A stretch of 64,000 bases of DNA, from the NCBI RefSeq assembly GCF_002904335.1, contig NZ_PPHF01000108.1, forward strand, positions 1 through 64,000, written 5' to 3'. The notes under the pieces are model-generated. The model was given only the letters and a program-made list of their open reading frames with translations. It made no database searches and was not told the DNA's origin. The first letter of the stretch is position 1; every line of letters begins with the position of its first letter. The stretch comes from Amycolatopsis sp. CA-126428. Its GTDB lineage: Bacteria; Actinomycetota; Actinomycetes; Mycobacteriales; Pseudonocardiaceae. A program made the translations under genes and the position numbers. Positions 1 to 8,127 of the stretch are shown here, piece after piece.

Positions 1-83
1 GGGGATGCCCGCTCGATCACGGGGGATGCCCGCTCGATCACGGGGGATGCCCGCTCGATCACGGGGGATGCCTGGCTCGTCAC
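1..83. repeat. 21-bp tandem repeat array running off the left edge
   Basis: Four successive 21-bp units are visible. The first lacks one base at the window edge, the second and third are identical to it, and the fourth (63-83) differs at a few positions. A more degenerate unit follows to about 104. Because 21 is a multiple of three the array stays open in some frames, giving a repeated heptapeptide on either strand. There is no ribosome binding site or family match to suggest it is translated. It lies just beyond the terminator of the L36 gene. The unit is too short, and has no spacers, to be a CRISPR array. Confidence 0.9.
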
Positions 84-107
84 GCGAGATGCCCCTCGGG
101 ATGCGGC

Positions 108-140
108 AGGGCCCCGGAACCGGGTGGGTTCCGGGGCCCT
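108..140 (-). terminator. hairpin terminator after the L36 gene
   Basis: A perfect 14-bp inverted repeat (left arm 108-121, loop 122-126, right arm 127-140) begins 16 bases past the L36 stop codon. It has no U-tract, which is usual for intrinsic terminators in high-GC actinomycetes. Confidence 0.75.
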
Positions 141-156
141 GCTGTGTCGCGGGCGG

Positions 157-279
157 TCAGCCTTGGCGGGCCTTCGAACGCGGGTTGTCCTTGTTGATCA
201 CCAGGACCTTGGACCCCCGGCGGATGACCTGGGCACCCGGCTGGCGGGCGAGCGAGCGGATCGAGCTGCGGACCTTCAT
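157..279 (-). CDS. rpmJ: 50S ribosomal protein L36, zinc-independent (C-) form
   Basis: A 40-residue basic protein beginning MKVRSSIRSLARQPG and ending DNPRSKARQG, the signature of bL36, a small protein of the large ribosomal subunit. The usual form holds zinc through three Cys and one His. This one has no Cys at all, so it is the C- paralogue that many bacteria make when zinc is scarce. The start at 279 is preceded by AGGAAGGA. It is last in a minus-strand run, 73 bases beyond the VWA gene, and is followed by a strong hairpin. Zur control is expected from other actinobacteria, but I could not see a clear Zur palindrome in the upstream gap. It may be co-transcribed with the VWA gene. Confidence 0.92.
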   Translation of the reverse strand: MKVRSSIRSLARQPGAQVIRRGSKVLVINKDNPRSKARQG

Positions 280-352
280 GGCGAGCCGTCCTTCCTGCGG
301 GAGCTGTCCCACACCCTCCTCAACCACCACGGGGTCGGTTTGATTCCGCAAC

Positions 353-1519
353 TCAGCTGCTCTCGCGGGCCGCCCAGCTTTGGAGGTCGTCGCCGCGGAT
401 GGCGGCGGCCATCAGGTCCGGGAACTGGTCCGGGGTGCACGCGAAGGCCGGGATGCCCAGCTCGGCCAGGGCCGCCGCGTTCTCGTGGTCGTACGACGGT
501 GCGCCCGAGTCCGACAGCGCCAGCAGCGTCACCACCTGGACCCCCGCGCCGGCCAGCTCGGCGATCCGGTGCAGCAGCTCGTCCTCGTCGCCGCCCTCGT
601 AGAGGTCGCTGATCAGCACCAGCAGCGTCCGCTCCGGGCGCTCGACCAGGCCCTGGCAGTACGCGATCGCCCGGTTGATGTCCGTGCCGCCGCCCAGCTG
701 GGTGCCGAACAGCACGTCGACCGGGTCGGCGAGGTGCTCGGTGAGGTCCGCGACCTCCGTGTCGAACGCCACGAACGACGTCTTCAACGCCCGCATCGAC
801 GCCAGGACCGCGCCGAACAGCCCCGAGTACACCACCGACTCCGCCATCGAGCCCGACTGGTCGACGGCCAGGATCACGTCCCGCTGCACCGCCTGCTGCC
901 GCCGGCCGAAGCCGATCAGCTTCTCCGGGACGATCGTGCGCAGCTCGGGGGAGTAGTGCTTGAGGTTGGCGTGGATCGTGCGGGCCCAGTCGACGTCGCC
1001 GGGGCGGGGCCGGTGCGTGCGCGACGCCTTGTCCAGCGCGCCCCGGATCGCCGCGCGGGTGCGTTCGGCGAGCCGCTCCTCCAGCTCGGTGACGACCTTG
1101 CGGACCACCTCGCGCGCGGTCTCCTTGGTCTCCTCGGGCAGCACGCCGTTCAGCGACAGCAGCGTGCCGACCAGGTGGACGTCCGGCTCGACCGCCGACA
1201 GCAGTTCCTTCTCCAGCAGCATCCGGGTGAGCCCCAGCCGGTCGACCGCGTCGCGCTGCATGACCTGCACGACGGTGCTCGGGAAGTAGCGCCGGATGTC
1301 GCCGAGCCAGCGCGCGACCCGCGGCGCCGAGGCACCCAGGTTCGCGCTGCGCGGCCCGCCCGCCGCTTCCTCGTCGGGCTTGTCGTAGAGGGCGGCCAGC
1401 ACCGCGTCCACCCCACTGTCCTCTTCGGACAGCTGAGCATCGGTCAGCCCCGGACCGGCGCCATCCCCGCCCAGCACCAGCCGCCAGCGCCGCACCCGGT
1501 CGGCATCCGCGGTAGTCAC
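353..1519 (-). CDS. VWA domain protein of a MoxR-linked module
   Basis: 388 residues from a GTG at 1519 that overlaps the preceding stop by four bases (GTGA), so translation is coupled. The N-terminal half is helical. The C-terminal half is a von Willebrand A domain with the metal-site motif DQSGS, a GGGTDIN loop and LISDLYEGG for the last metal ligand. VWA proteins encoded beside MoxR ATPases usually act as partners that help the ATPase remodel or insert metal into a client. The neighbours (DUF5682, MoxR, DUF5691, SWIM) form a set I recall as recurring in actinobacteria. The function is not established. Confidence 0.85.
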   Translation of the reverse strand: MTTADADRVRRWRLVLGGDGAGPGLTDAQLSEEDSGVDAVLAALYDKPDEEAAGGPRSANLGASAPRVARWLGDIRRYFPSTVVQVMQRDAVDRLGLTRMLLEKELLSAVEPDVHLVGTLLSLNGVLPEETKETAREVVRKVVTELEERLAERTRAAIRGALDKASRTHRPRPGDVDWARTIHANLKHYSPELRTIVPEKLIGFGRRQQAVQRDVILAVDQSGSMAESVVYSGLFGAVLASMRALKTSFVAFDTEVADLTEHLADPVDVLFGTQLGGGTDINRAIAYCQGLVERPERTLLVLISDLYEGGDEDELLHRIAELAGAGVQVVTLLALSDSGAPSYDHENAAALAELGIPAFACTPDQFPDLMAAAIRGDDLQSWAARESS

Positions 1520-3699
1520 GCCCCCACCCCCAGCAGTGTCGCGAGGACGGGGAGCACGCGCTCGGCCCGGTCCTCGTCCAGTTCGTCGGCCACGGGCACG
1601 ACGCGAGCGGCACCGGTGAGCCCGGCCGCGCGCTGCCCGATCGCTCGTTTCTCGGGCGCGCTGAACGCCCCGAAAGTGCGGCGCAGCAACGGAAGCACCT
1701 CGGTGAAGACGTCGGCGTGGATCCCGGCCAGCCACGCGTCGATCACCCGCAGCAGGCCTTCGTCGTGCACCAGCAGCAGCGCCCCGCCGTCGAAGAAGCC
1801 CTCGACGTACGCGGCGCCCGCCGACGGTACGACGCCCGGCGTGAGGGCCCGGCCCAGCCGCAGTTCGACGTCGAGCGCGTCGAACAGCCCGGCGTCGTGC
1901 AGGATCCGGGTGAGCCGGCCGGCCAGCAGCGGGGGCAGCGACGGCCGTTCCGCCAGCCGGGCCAGCGCCGTCAGCCAGCGTTCCTTCGGCTCGTCGCCCA
2001 GCAGCGAGGTCGCGTCGTGCACTCCGTCGACGAGCTTGGCCAGCCGGGCCGCGGCGTCGTCGTCGATGCCGTGGGCGGCCGGGGGCAGGCCGGCGCAGAT
2101 CCGGTCGAGCATCCGGTCGGCGACCGCCCGCAGCGCGGCGGTGTCCGTGCCGCGGACGTTGCCGTACCGGGTCGCCCTGGCCAGCGCGGGCAGGGCCGAC
2201 ATCAGCCGGGCGACGTCCGCGTCCGCCGCCGCCCGCGCGTCGAGCGCCGCGAGCGCTTCGGGCAGCGCCTCCGGTAGGTCGGCGAGCAGGCAGTTCTCGA
2301 CGGCCGTGGTGACTTCGTCCAGCGGTGGCGTGCCTTCGACGGTGCCCCGGACCGCGGCGGTGGCCGCCGACGGCACGGTGGTGCCGTGCACCGCGGCCGC
2401 GACCAGGTCCACCTCGAACGACGGTTCCCAGGCCAGCGCCCAGGTTTCGCGGAACGTGCCCTTGTTCCGCCGCGCCGACGCCTCCCGGCTGCCCCACTCG
2501 ATGCCGAGGATCCGCAGCCGGTGCAGCAGCTTCGAGCGGTCGAGGCCGCCCGGCGTCCGCAGGTCGAGGTCGAGCTCCTTGACGATCGGGTCCTTCTTGA
2601 GCCGCAGGCGTTTCGCGGTCGCGGTCAGGTCCGCGGCCAGCGGCGGCTGCGGGACGCGATCGGGCACCTCGCCGAGCCGTTCGCCGACGACCAGCCGCCG
2701 CGTGACCAGTTCGACCTGCACCTCGTCCCCGCCGCACAGCACGGACCGGGTGGCTTCGGTGACCTCGGCGAGCCCGGCTGACGACCGCCCGCGCAGCGTC
2801 GCGAGCGTCTCGGCCAGGCGGACCGCCTCGATGACGTGCGCGGTCGAGACCGGCAGATCCTCCTCCCGCAGCACCCCGGCGACGCCGGTCAGCCAGCGCG
2901 TGGTGACGTCTTCGGGGGTGGTGAAGAGGTGGTGGTACCAGCCCGGCGACCGCACGCCGGCGCCGTAGCCGCTCGCCGTGGCGAGGCGCCCGTGCGTCCA
3001 CGGCACCCAGGTGCAGGCGACCTTCCGCTTCGGCAGTCCTTTGAGGACGGCCTGGTCGTGTGACGCCGGTGGCAGCGGATCCGCCAGGGCGGGCACGTGC
3101 CAGGCGCCGCAGACGACGGCGATGTTCTCGAAGCCGTCCTTGCGGGTGCGCCGCAGCACCGAGCGCATGTACGCCTCGCGCCGGGCTTCGTTGCCCCGCG
3201 CGGGTTCTTCGTCCTCCCGCACCGCGCTCATCGCCTCGGCGATCACTTCGAACGGGCTTTCGGTGTCCCGCCGCGACTCGACGACGTCGTCCCACCAGCG
3301 TTCCGGGTCGTCGTACCCGCCGGCCGAGGCCAGCAGGGCCAGGGGGTCGACCGGCGGGCCCGCGTGCTCGTCCGGCCCCGCGGCGAACGTGTGCGCGGCC
3401 GGGAGGTCGCAGAACCGCACCGGGATGCCGGCTTCGCGGGCGTAGGCGAGCGCCTGCCATTCGGGGCTGAAGACGGCGAACGGCCAGAACGCGGCGCGCG
3501 AGACGTCGTCGGTCGCGTAGGCCAGCAGCGCGACCGGGGGCGCCATGGCCGGGTCTTCGGTGAGCTCGACCAGAGCGTCGGCTTCGGGTGGCCCCTCGAT
3601 GAGCACGACGTCGGGTTCGAGTTCGGCGAGCCGCGCCGCCACGGCCCGGGCGGATCCCGGGCCGTGGTGGCGGATGCCGAGCAGGTGGGTCGCCGTCAC
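1516..3699 (-). CDS. DUF5682 family protein
   Basis: 727 residues from a GTG at 3699 overlapping the MoxR stop by four bases. It opens with LLGIRHHGPGSARAV and PDVVLIEGPPEADAL. A later segment reads ENIAVVCGAWHVPAL. Together these resemble the paired GxxH and E motifs of TraB/TIKI-like and ChaN-like enzymes, which suggests (inference) a metal-dependent hydrolase-like N-terminal domain. The remaining ~450 residues are alpha-helical and leucine/alanine-rich, with no motif I recognise. It sits between the MoxR ATPase and the VWA protein, so it is a candidate client or effector of that pair. No signal peptide is visible, so it is probably cytosolic. Confidence 0.8.
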   Translation of the reverse strand: MTATHLLGIRHHGPGSARAVAARLAELEPDVVLIEGPPEADALVELTEDPAMAPPVALLAYATDDVSRAAFWPFAVFSPEWQALAYAREAGIPVRFCDLPAAHTFAAGPDEHAGPPVDPLALLASAGGYDDPERWWDDVVESRRDTESPFEVIAEAMSAVREDEEPARGNEARREAYMRSVLRRTRKDGFENIAVVCGAWHVPALADPLPPASHDQAVLKGLPKRKVACTWVPWTHGRLATASGYGAGVRSPGWYHHLFTTPEDVTTRWLTGVAGVLREEDLPVSTAHVIEAVRLAETLATLRGRSSAGLAEVTEATRSVLCGGDEVQVELVTRRLVVGERLGEVPDRVPQPPLAADLTATAKRLRLKKDPIVKELDLDLRTPGGLDRSKLLHRLRILGIEWGSREASARRNKGTFRETWALAWEPSFEVDLVAAAVHGTTVPSAATAAVRGTVEGTPPLDEVTTAVENCLLADLPEALPEALAALDARAAADADVARLMSALPALARATRYGNVRGTDTAALRAVADRMLDRICAGLPPAAHGIDDDAAARLAKLVDGVHDATSLLGDEPKERWLTALARLAERPSLPPLLAGRLTRILHDAGLFDALDVELRLGRALTPGVVPSAGAAYVEGFFDGGALLLVHDEGLLRVIDAWLAGIHADVFTEVLPLLRRTFGAFSAPEKRAIGQRAAGLTGAARVVPVADELDEDRAERVLPVLATLLGVGA

Positions 3700-4784
3700 G
3701 AAAGCTCCTGGCCCGCCCGGTAGAAGTCGGCCCAGCCGTCGCGCTCGCGGACCACGGTCTCCAGGTATTCGAGCCAGATCGCGCGGTCGGCCACCGGGTC
3801 CTTGACCACCGCGCCGTGGATGCCCGCCGCGATGTCGTGCGGGCGCAGCACGCCGTCGCCGAAGTGGGCGGCCAGGGCGAGCCCGCCGGTGAGCACGCTG
3901 ATCGCCTCGGCGGTCGACAGCGTGCCGGACGGCGACTTCACCGCCGTGCGGCCGTCTTCGGTGCGGCCCGAGCGCAGCTCGCGGAACACCGTGACGACGC
4001 GGCGGATCTCGGCCAGCTCGGCGGCTTCCGCGGGCAGCTGCAGCGCCGTGCCCAGCTCGGCGACCCGCCTGCTGACGATCTCGACCTCCGCTTCGGCACT
4101 GTCCGGCAGCGGCAGCACGACCGTGTTGAACCGCCGCCGCAGCGCGCTGGACAGTTCGTTGACGCCCTTGTCGCGGTTGTTCGCCGTCGCGATCAGGTTG
4201 AAGCCCGGCCGGGCCTGCACCTCGGTGCCCAGTTCCGGGACCGGCAGCGTCTTCTCGGACAGGATGGTGATCAGCGAGTCCTGGACGTCGGCGGGAATGC
4301 GCGTCAGCTCCTCGAGGCGGGCCAGTTTGCCGTCCCGCATCGCGCGCAGCACCGGGCTTTCGACGAGGGCCGCGGCGCTCGGGCCCTCGGCGATCAGCCG
4401 GGCGTAGTTCCAGCCGTAGCGGATCGACTCCTCGGACGTGCCCGCGGTGCCCTGCACCAGCAGCGTCGAATCGCCGCTGATGGCCGCGGAGAGGTGCTCC
4501 GAAACCCACGTCTTCGCCGTGCCGGGTACGCCGAGCAGCAGCAGCGCGCGGTCGGTGGCGAGCGTGGCGACGGCGACCTCGATCAGCCGCCGCGGGCCGA
4601 CGTACTTCGGCGTGATCACGGTGCCGTCCGGCAGGGTGCCGCCGAGCAGGTACTCGACGACGGCCCAGGGCGAGAGGTTCCAGTTCGGCGGCTTCGCCCG
4701 TTCGTCGGCGGCGGCCAGCGCGGCCAGCTCGGCGGCGTGGTCCTGCTCGGCGTGCGGCCGGAGGACGGTGGCGGGGGCGGTCAT
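3696..4784 (-). CDS. MoxR-type AAA+ ATPase
   Basis: 362 residues. Walker A is GVPGTAKT (85-92). The glutamates of the Walker B region lie in LARLEELTR (about 158), sensor 1 is ATANNRD (199-205) and the arginine finger lies in SSALRRRFN (about 216). MoxR AAA+ proteins form hexamers that use ATP to remodel or activate partner proteins, typically with a VWA protein encoded nearby. The ATG at 4784 overlaps the DUF5691 stop by four bases (ATGA), and its stop overlaps the DUF5682 start in the same way. It is therefore the middle gene of a strictly coupled minus-strand operon. Confidence 0.92.
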   Translation of the reverse strand: MTAPATVLRPHAEQDHAAELAALAAADERAKPPNWNLSPWAVVEYLLGGTLPDGTVITPKYVGPRRLIEVAVATLATDRALLLLGVPGTAKTWVSEHLSAAISGDSTLLVQGTAGTSEESIRYGWNYARLIAEGPSAAALVESPVLRAMRDGKLARLEELTRIPADVQDSLITILSEKTLPVPELGTEVQARPGFNLIATANNRDKGVNELSSALRRRFNTVVLPLPDSAEAEVEIVSRRVAELGTALQLPAEAAELAEIRRVVTVFRELRSGRTEDGRTAVKSPSGTLSTAEAISVLTGGLALAAHFGDGVLRPHDIAAGIHGAVVKDPVADRAIWLEYLETVVRERDGWADFYRAGQELS

Positions 4785-6166
4785 GCGAGCTCCTCGTACA
4801 TTTCGCGGCGGAAGTTCAGCGTTTCGGTGAGCGCCCGGCGCCACGGCCCGGCGTCCATGGTCAGGCGGGTGGTGGCCAGCGGGTGGCGCAGGCACTGCGG
4901 CGGCACCGCGCGCGCGATCACGACGGCGGCGTGCGAGACGAGGCGGTGGTCGGCCTGGCGGGCGATCCAGTCGAGCAGCGCGGTGCCGAGTTCCTTCGTC
5001 CAGGGCCGGGGCAGTTCGTGCACCAGCCGCGCGAACGACTCGACGGGCAGCCGGCTCACCAGGTGCCCGACGGTGGCGGCCTGGCCGGCCGGGCTCAGCA
5101 CCCCGAGCAGCGGCGGCGTGGTGCGGCCGCCGGGGTCGGCGCCGATGAGGGCCTGCGCCCAGGTTTCGTCGCGCTGGCGCAGGGCGGCGGTGGCCCAGGA
5201 TTCCCGCAGCACGGCGGCCGGGCAGCCTTCGACGGCCATCCGCACGACCTCGGCCGGCGGGCCGAACTCGGTCCAGAAGGAGAGCGGCGCGGCCGCGACG
5301 AGGGTGCGCAGCCGGACGGTGCCGTCGCCGCGTTCGCCGTGGGGCAGGGAGACGGTGAGCACCCGGTTCCGGCGGTGGACCAGCGTGCGCAGCCGTTCGG
5401 CCATGCTCCGGCCGTAACGCGTGCCCGGCAGCCGGCCGAGCAGGTCGGCGGCCTGTTCGCGGACGGCGGCGGCCCGATCGGTGAGCGCGGCATCGAGGAA
5501 AGCTTCGTCGCCGGCGCGGACGTGGCCGGCCAGGACGCCGAGGAAGTCGGCACGGACGTCGGCGGGCTCGGTCTTCCACGACGTGGTGAGGGCTTCGCGG
5601 GCGGCGTCGGGATCCTGGGCGAGCTTGGCGCCGAGCCACCGGCGGCGCTGGGCGAGGCTGCCGTACTGCCAGACGTCGCCGGATTCTTCGGCCGGCGCGG
5701 CCAGGAAGGCCCAGTCGGGGTTCCGCTGCCCGAGCCAGGCACCGAGGGGCCCGGCGACGGCGACCAGCGGCCCGCGCAGGGCCGCCTTGGTGCGCGCGGC
5801 CTCGGCGAGCAGCGGCAGGGTTTCCGGGGGGACGCGGTAATCGGTGCCGGCCACGATGCCGAGCCACTCGAGCAGGAGATCGGGGTGACTGGCGGCGAGC
5901 AGCCGGCCGAGCCGCTCCCGGGCGAGCGGCGGCACGAAGGGCCGTTCGTCGTCGGCGGCCACGGGCAGCGGCCGGACGTCGTGCAGCGGCCGCCGCCCGG
6001 CCCGCCGGTAGGTGCTGAGCACGGCCGCGGCGGCGAGCAGCTGCTCGGCCGGGTCGGCGCGCCCGGCGATGAGCTCTTGGACCGCGGCCGGCTGGGCGGC
6101 GGGGTCCAGGGTGCGCCGCCGGGTGCCGAGGAGAGCGGTGCCGACGAGGTCTTCCCAGGCTTTCAT
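4781..6166 (-). CDS. DUF5691 family protein
   Basis: 461 residues beginning MKAWEDLVGTALLGTRRR, which I recognise as the start of DUF5691 proteins. The sequence is almost wholly helical with repeating Leu/Ala/Trp patterns, like a HEAT-type solenoid scaffold (inference). It has no signal peptide, membrane segment or catalytic motif. It precedes the MoxR gene with a four-base overlap and follows the SWIM gene after a 40-base gap. A scaffold or substrate-recognition role within the ATPase module is plausible but untested. Confidence 0.8.
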   Translation of the reverse strand: MKAWEDLVGTALLGTRRRTLDPAAQPAAVQELIAGRADPAEQLLAAAAVLSTYRRAGRRPLHDVRPLPVAADDERPFVPPLARERLGRLLAASHPDLLLEWLGIVAGTDYRVPPETLPLLAEAARTKAALRGPLVAVAGPLGAWLGQRNPDWAFLAAPAEESGDVWQYGSLAQRRRWLGAKLAQDPDAAREALTTSWKTEPADVRADFLGVLAGHVRAGDEAFLDAALTDRAAAVREQAADLLGRLPGTRYGRSMAERLRTLVHRRNRVLTVSLPHGERGDGTVRLRTLVAAAPLSFWTEFGPPAEVVRMAVEGCPAAVLRESWATAALRQRDETWAQALIGADPGGRTTPPLLGVLSPAGQAATVGHLVSRLPVESFARLVHELPRPWTKELGTALLDWIARQADHRLVSHAAVVIARAVPPQCLRHPLATTRLTMDAGPWRRALTETLNFRREMYEELA

Positions 6167-6206
6167 CGGGACACCTCGGCTTCCTTTTCGTAGTAGGGGA
6201 AAACCT

Positions 6207-7511
6207 TCACAGCCGCACCGCCAGGTTCTCGTGCCAGCACATCAGCGGCCGCAGCCCCGCCAGGCTCCACTCGCCGGCCACCGTCACCGGGCGGCCCGCC
6301 GAGAGGGCCAGCAGTGACCACGGGAACGCGTACGGCACCAGCGGCATCGCCGTTCCGTCCTCTTCGGACAGACACCAGCCGCCCGCGTGCTCGGCCGGGG
6401 TGACGCCCGACAACAGCACCGGCCAGCGCTCCAGCCACGGGTCCGCCGCCATCGCCCGCGTGTGCGCCGCCAGGGCGTCCGCGATCGACCCCCCTTCGGC
6501 CGCCGGAGCCGCGAGCGGGATTCCGCGCTCCGCCACCAGGGCCCGCAGCGGCGCCGCGCCCGGGTAGAACGCCAGTTCCGCCGTCAGCCGGTGGCCCGGT
6601 GGGAGCGTGGCGTCCAGGGGACGGCCCGGCGGCGCGAACGACAGCACCAGTGCGTCCCGGCCCGTGCCGAGGCCGCGCAACCAGGTCCGGCGGGTGAGCA
6701 GCCGGTCGTTCTCCTCGTCCGCCGCGCCGGTGATCAGCCATTCGTCCGCGACGCGCTCGCCGGTCTCCAGCACCCGGGCCGTCTCCACCGAAAACCCCAG
6801 CCGCGTGCGGACGGTCTCCGCCAGCGCGGGCGGCAGCGACTCCAGGCGCGTGGCCGCGTCGGCGAGCAGGTACAGCTGGGACAGCTCGGCCAGCAGCGCC
6901 TCCGGCCAGTCGCGGCGGCCGACGAGCCCCGCCGCCCGGCGCAAGCCGCCCGCGAGGCCCGACGCCTGCGCGTCGACCATCCGCGCCGCGACCGTGCGCA
7001 GCTCGTCACCGCCGTTGCGCTCGAAGCCCGCGAACCCGGCCCCGATCCGGTCGGTCAGCCAGACCTTCAGCTCCGCGACGCCGCCCTCGACGCGGGCCGC
7101 GCGATCGGAAGCACGCCGGGCGGCCGCTTCTTCGTCCCTCGGGCCCGCCGCCTCGGCGCGGTTTTCCGCCCGGCGGGCGCGGTCGGCGCGTTCGGACAGC
7201 CACGCGTGCACCCACTCGGGTGGTTCCGCGCTGTCGACCCGCCCGGCCGCCCAGAGCAGCAGCAACCCCAGCGCGTGCTTGCACGGGAACTTCCGGCTGG
7301 GACAGGAACACCGGAACGCGGGCTCGGCCAGCTCGACGCACGTCTGGTACGGCTTCTGGCCACTGCCCTGGCAGAAGCCCCACAGGGCGTCTTCGGACGC
7401 ACCCGCGCCCGACCACCGCGCCGGCGTGGCGAGCGCCCGGCCCGCCTTCTCCGAAGCGGGATCCGGCGCCAGCCCGGCCACGCGTTCCGCGGTCCACGGC
7501 ACTGCCGTCAC
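6207..7511 (-). CDS. SWIM zinc-finger protein
   Basis: 434 residues. The SWIM motif CxC-x6-CxH is complete at C68, C70, C77 and H79 (sequence CSCPSRKFPCKH). A strongly charged helical stretch rich in Arg/Ala/Glu follows. SWIM fingers bind nucleic acid or protein. The start is uncertain: GTG at 7511 (chosen, preceded by GGGGGGA), GTG at 7514, or GTG at 7526 preceded by GGGAG. It is the first gene of the five-gene module and is transcribed away from the PadR gene across a ~100-base gap that must carry both promoters. Confidence 0.85.
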   Translation of the reverse strand: MTAVPWTAERVAGLAPDPASEKAGRALATPARWSGAGASEDALWGFCQGSGQKPYQTCVELAEPAFRCSCPSRKFPCKHALGLLLLWAAGRVDSAEPPEWVHAWLSERADRARRAENRAEAAGPRDEEAAARRASDRAARVEGGVAELKVWLTDRIGAGFAGFERNGGDELRTVAARMVDAQASGLAGGLRRAAGLVGRRDWPEALLAELSQLYLLADAATRLESLPPALAETVRTRLGFSVETARVLETGERVADEWLITGAADEENDRLLTRRTWLRGLGTGRDALVLSFAPPGRPLDATLPPGHRLTAELAFYPGAAPLRALVAERGIPLAAPAAEGGSIADALAAHTRAMAADPWLERWPVLLSGVTPAEHAGGWCLSEEDGTAMPLVPYAFPWSLLALSAGRPVTVAGEWSLAGLRPLMCWHENLAVRL

Positions 7512-7594
7512 CACCTGTCCCCCCACTGTTCTCCCTCGCTTTCCGGTACGTGGTGAAGCATGCCAGCACCCACCGACATTTTCTGAAAGCCGAC

Positions 7595-7612
7595 TATTCT
7601 AGTGCTAGAGTA
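7595..7612 (+). promoter_or_regulatory. Near-palindromic operator with leaderless-type -10 for padR
   Basis: TATTCTAGTGCTAGAGTA is an 18-bp inverted repeat with one mismatched pair. Within it TAGAGT (7606-7611) fits an actinobacterial -10 and lies six bases before the GTG at 7618, so the mRNA may begin at the start codon. PadR repressors usually bind such AT-rich palindromes over their own promoter, making this a likely self-regulatory site. It may also affect the divergent SWIM promoter. Confidence 0.6.
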
Positions 7613-7617
7613 CGGCC

Positions 7618-8127
7618 GTGCTGACCGACGCGGAACTGACGGTGCTCGGCCTGGTGGCCGAGCGGCCGAGGCACGGCTACGAGCTGGACGAGGTCGTCTC
7701 GCAGCGCGGCATGCGCGACTGGACGGCCCTCGGCTTCAGCTCGATCTACTACGTCCTGGGGAAACTCCGCGAGAAAGGTCTGGTCACCGAGGTCGCGGGG
7801 GAACGCGCGCACGCCAAGGCCAAGAAGACGTTCACGGCCACCGAAGCGGGCCGGAAAGCGTGTGCGGCCGCCGCCGAAGCCGCCGTCGCGGAGCTGCGGC
7901 CGGTGCACCCGCCGGTGCTCGTCGGCCTGGCGAACAGCCCGGCCGTCCCGCCCGAACGCCTCGCGGCCGCGCTGGCCCGGCGCGCGGAAGCCGTGGAAGA
8001 GCGGCTCGCCGAGGTCCGCCGCGCGGCCGCGGCGCAGGAACACGCCCCGCCGTTCGTCCGCGCGATCTTCGACTACTCCGTCGCCCAACTCGAGGCCGAA
8101 GCCCGATGGCTGGAAGGAATGACCTGA
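7618..8127 (+). CDS. PadR family transcriptional regulator
   Basis: 169 residues. The N-terminal winged helix (about 1-85) has the PadR hallmark ERPRHGYELDE and a FSSIYYVLGKLREKGLV recognition region. The C-terminal half is a helical dimerisation segment ending QLEAEARWLEGMT, as in the Vir-type C-terminal domain. PadR proteins are repressors that respond to phenolics, drugs or other small molecules. The palindrome at 7595-7612 is the probable operator. Its stop overlaps the start of the GyrI-like gene by one base (TGATG), so sensor and ligand-binding protein are co-translated. Confidence 0.92.
   Translation: MLTDAELTVLGLVAERPRHGYELDEVVSQRGMRDWTALGFSSIYYVLGKLREKGLVTEVAGERAHAKAKKTFTATEAGRKACAAAAEAAVAELRPVHPPVLVGLANSPAVPPERLAAALARRAEAVEERLAEVRRAAAAQEHAPPFVRAIFDYSVAQLEAEARWLEGMT

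Noticed and set aside
1..104. CRISPR array
   Set aside because: Units are 21 bp and directly abut one another without spacers.
280..352. Zur box upstream of the L36 gene
   Set aside because: Expected from biology, but no convincing AT-rich dyad could be seen in this 73-base gap.
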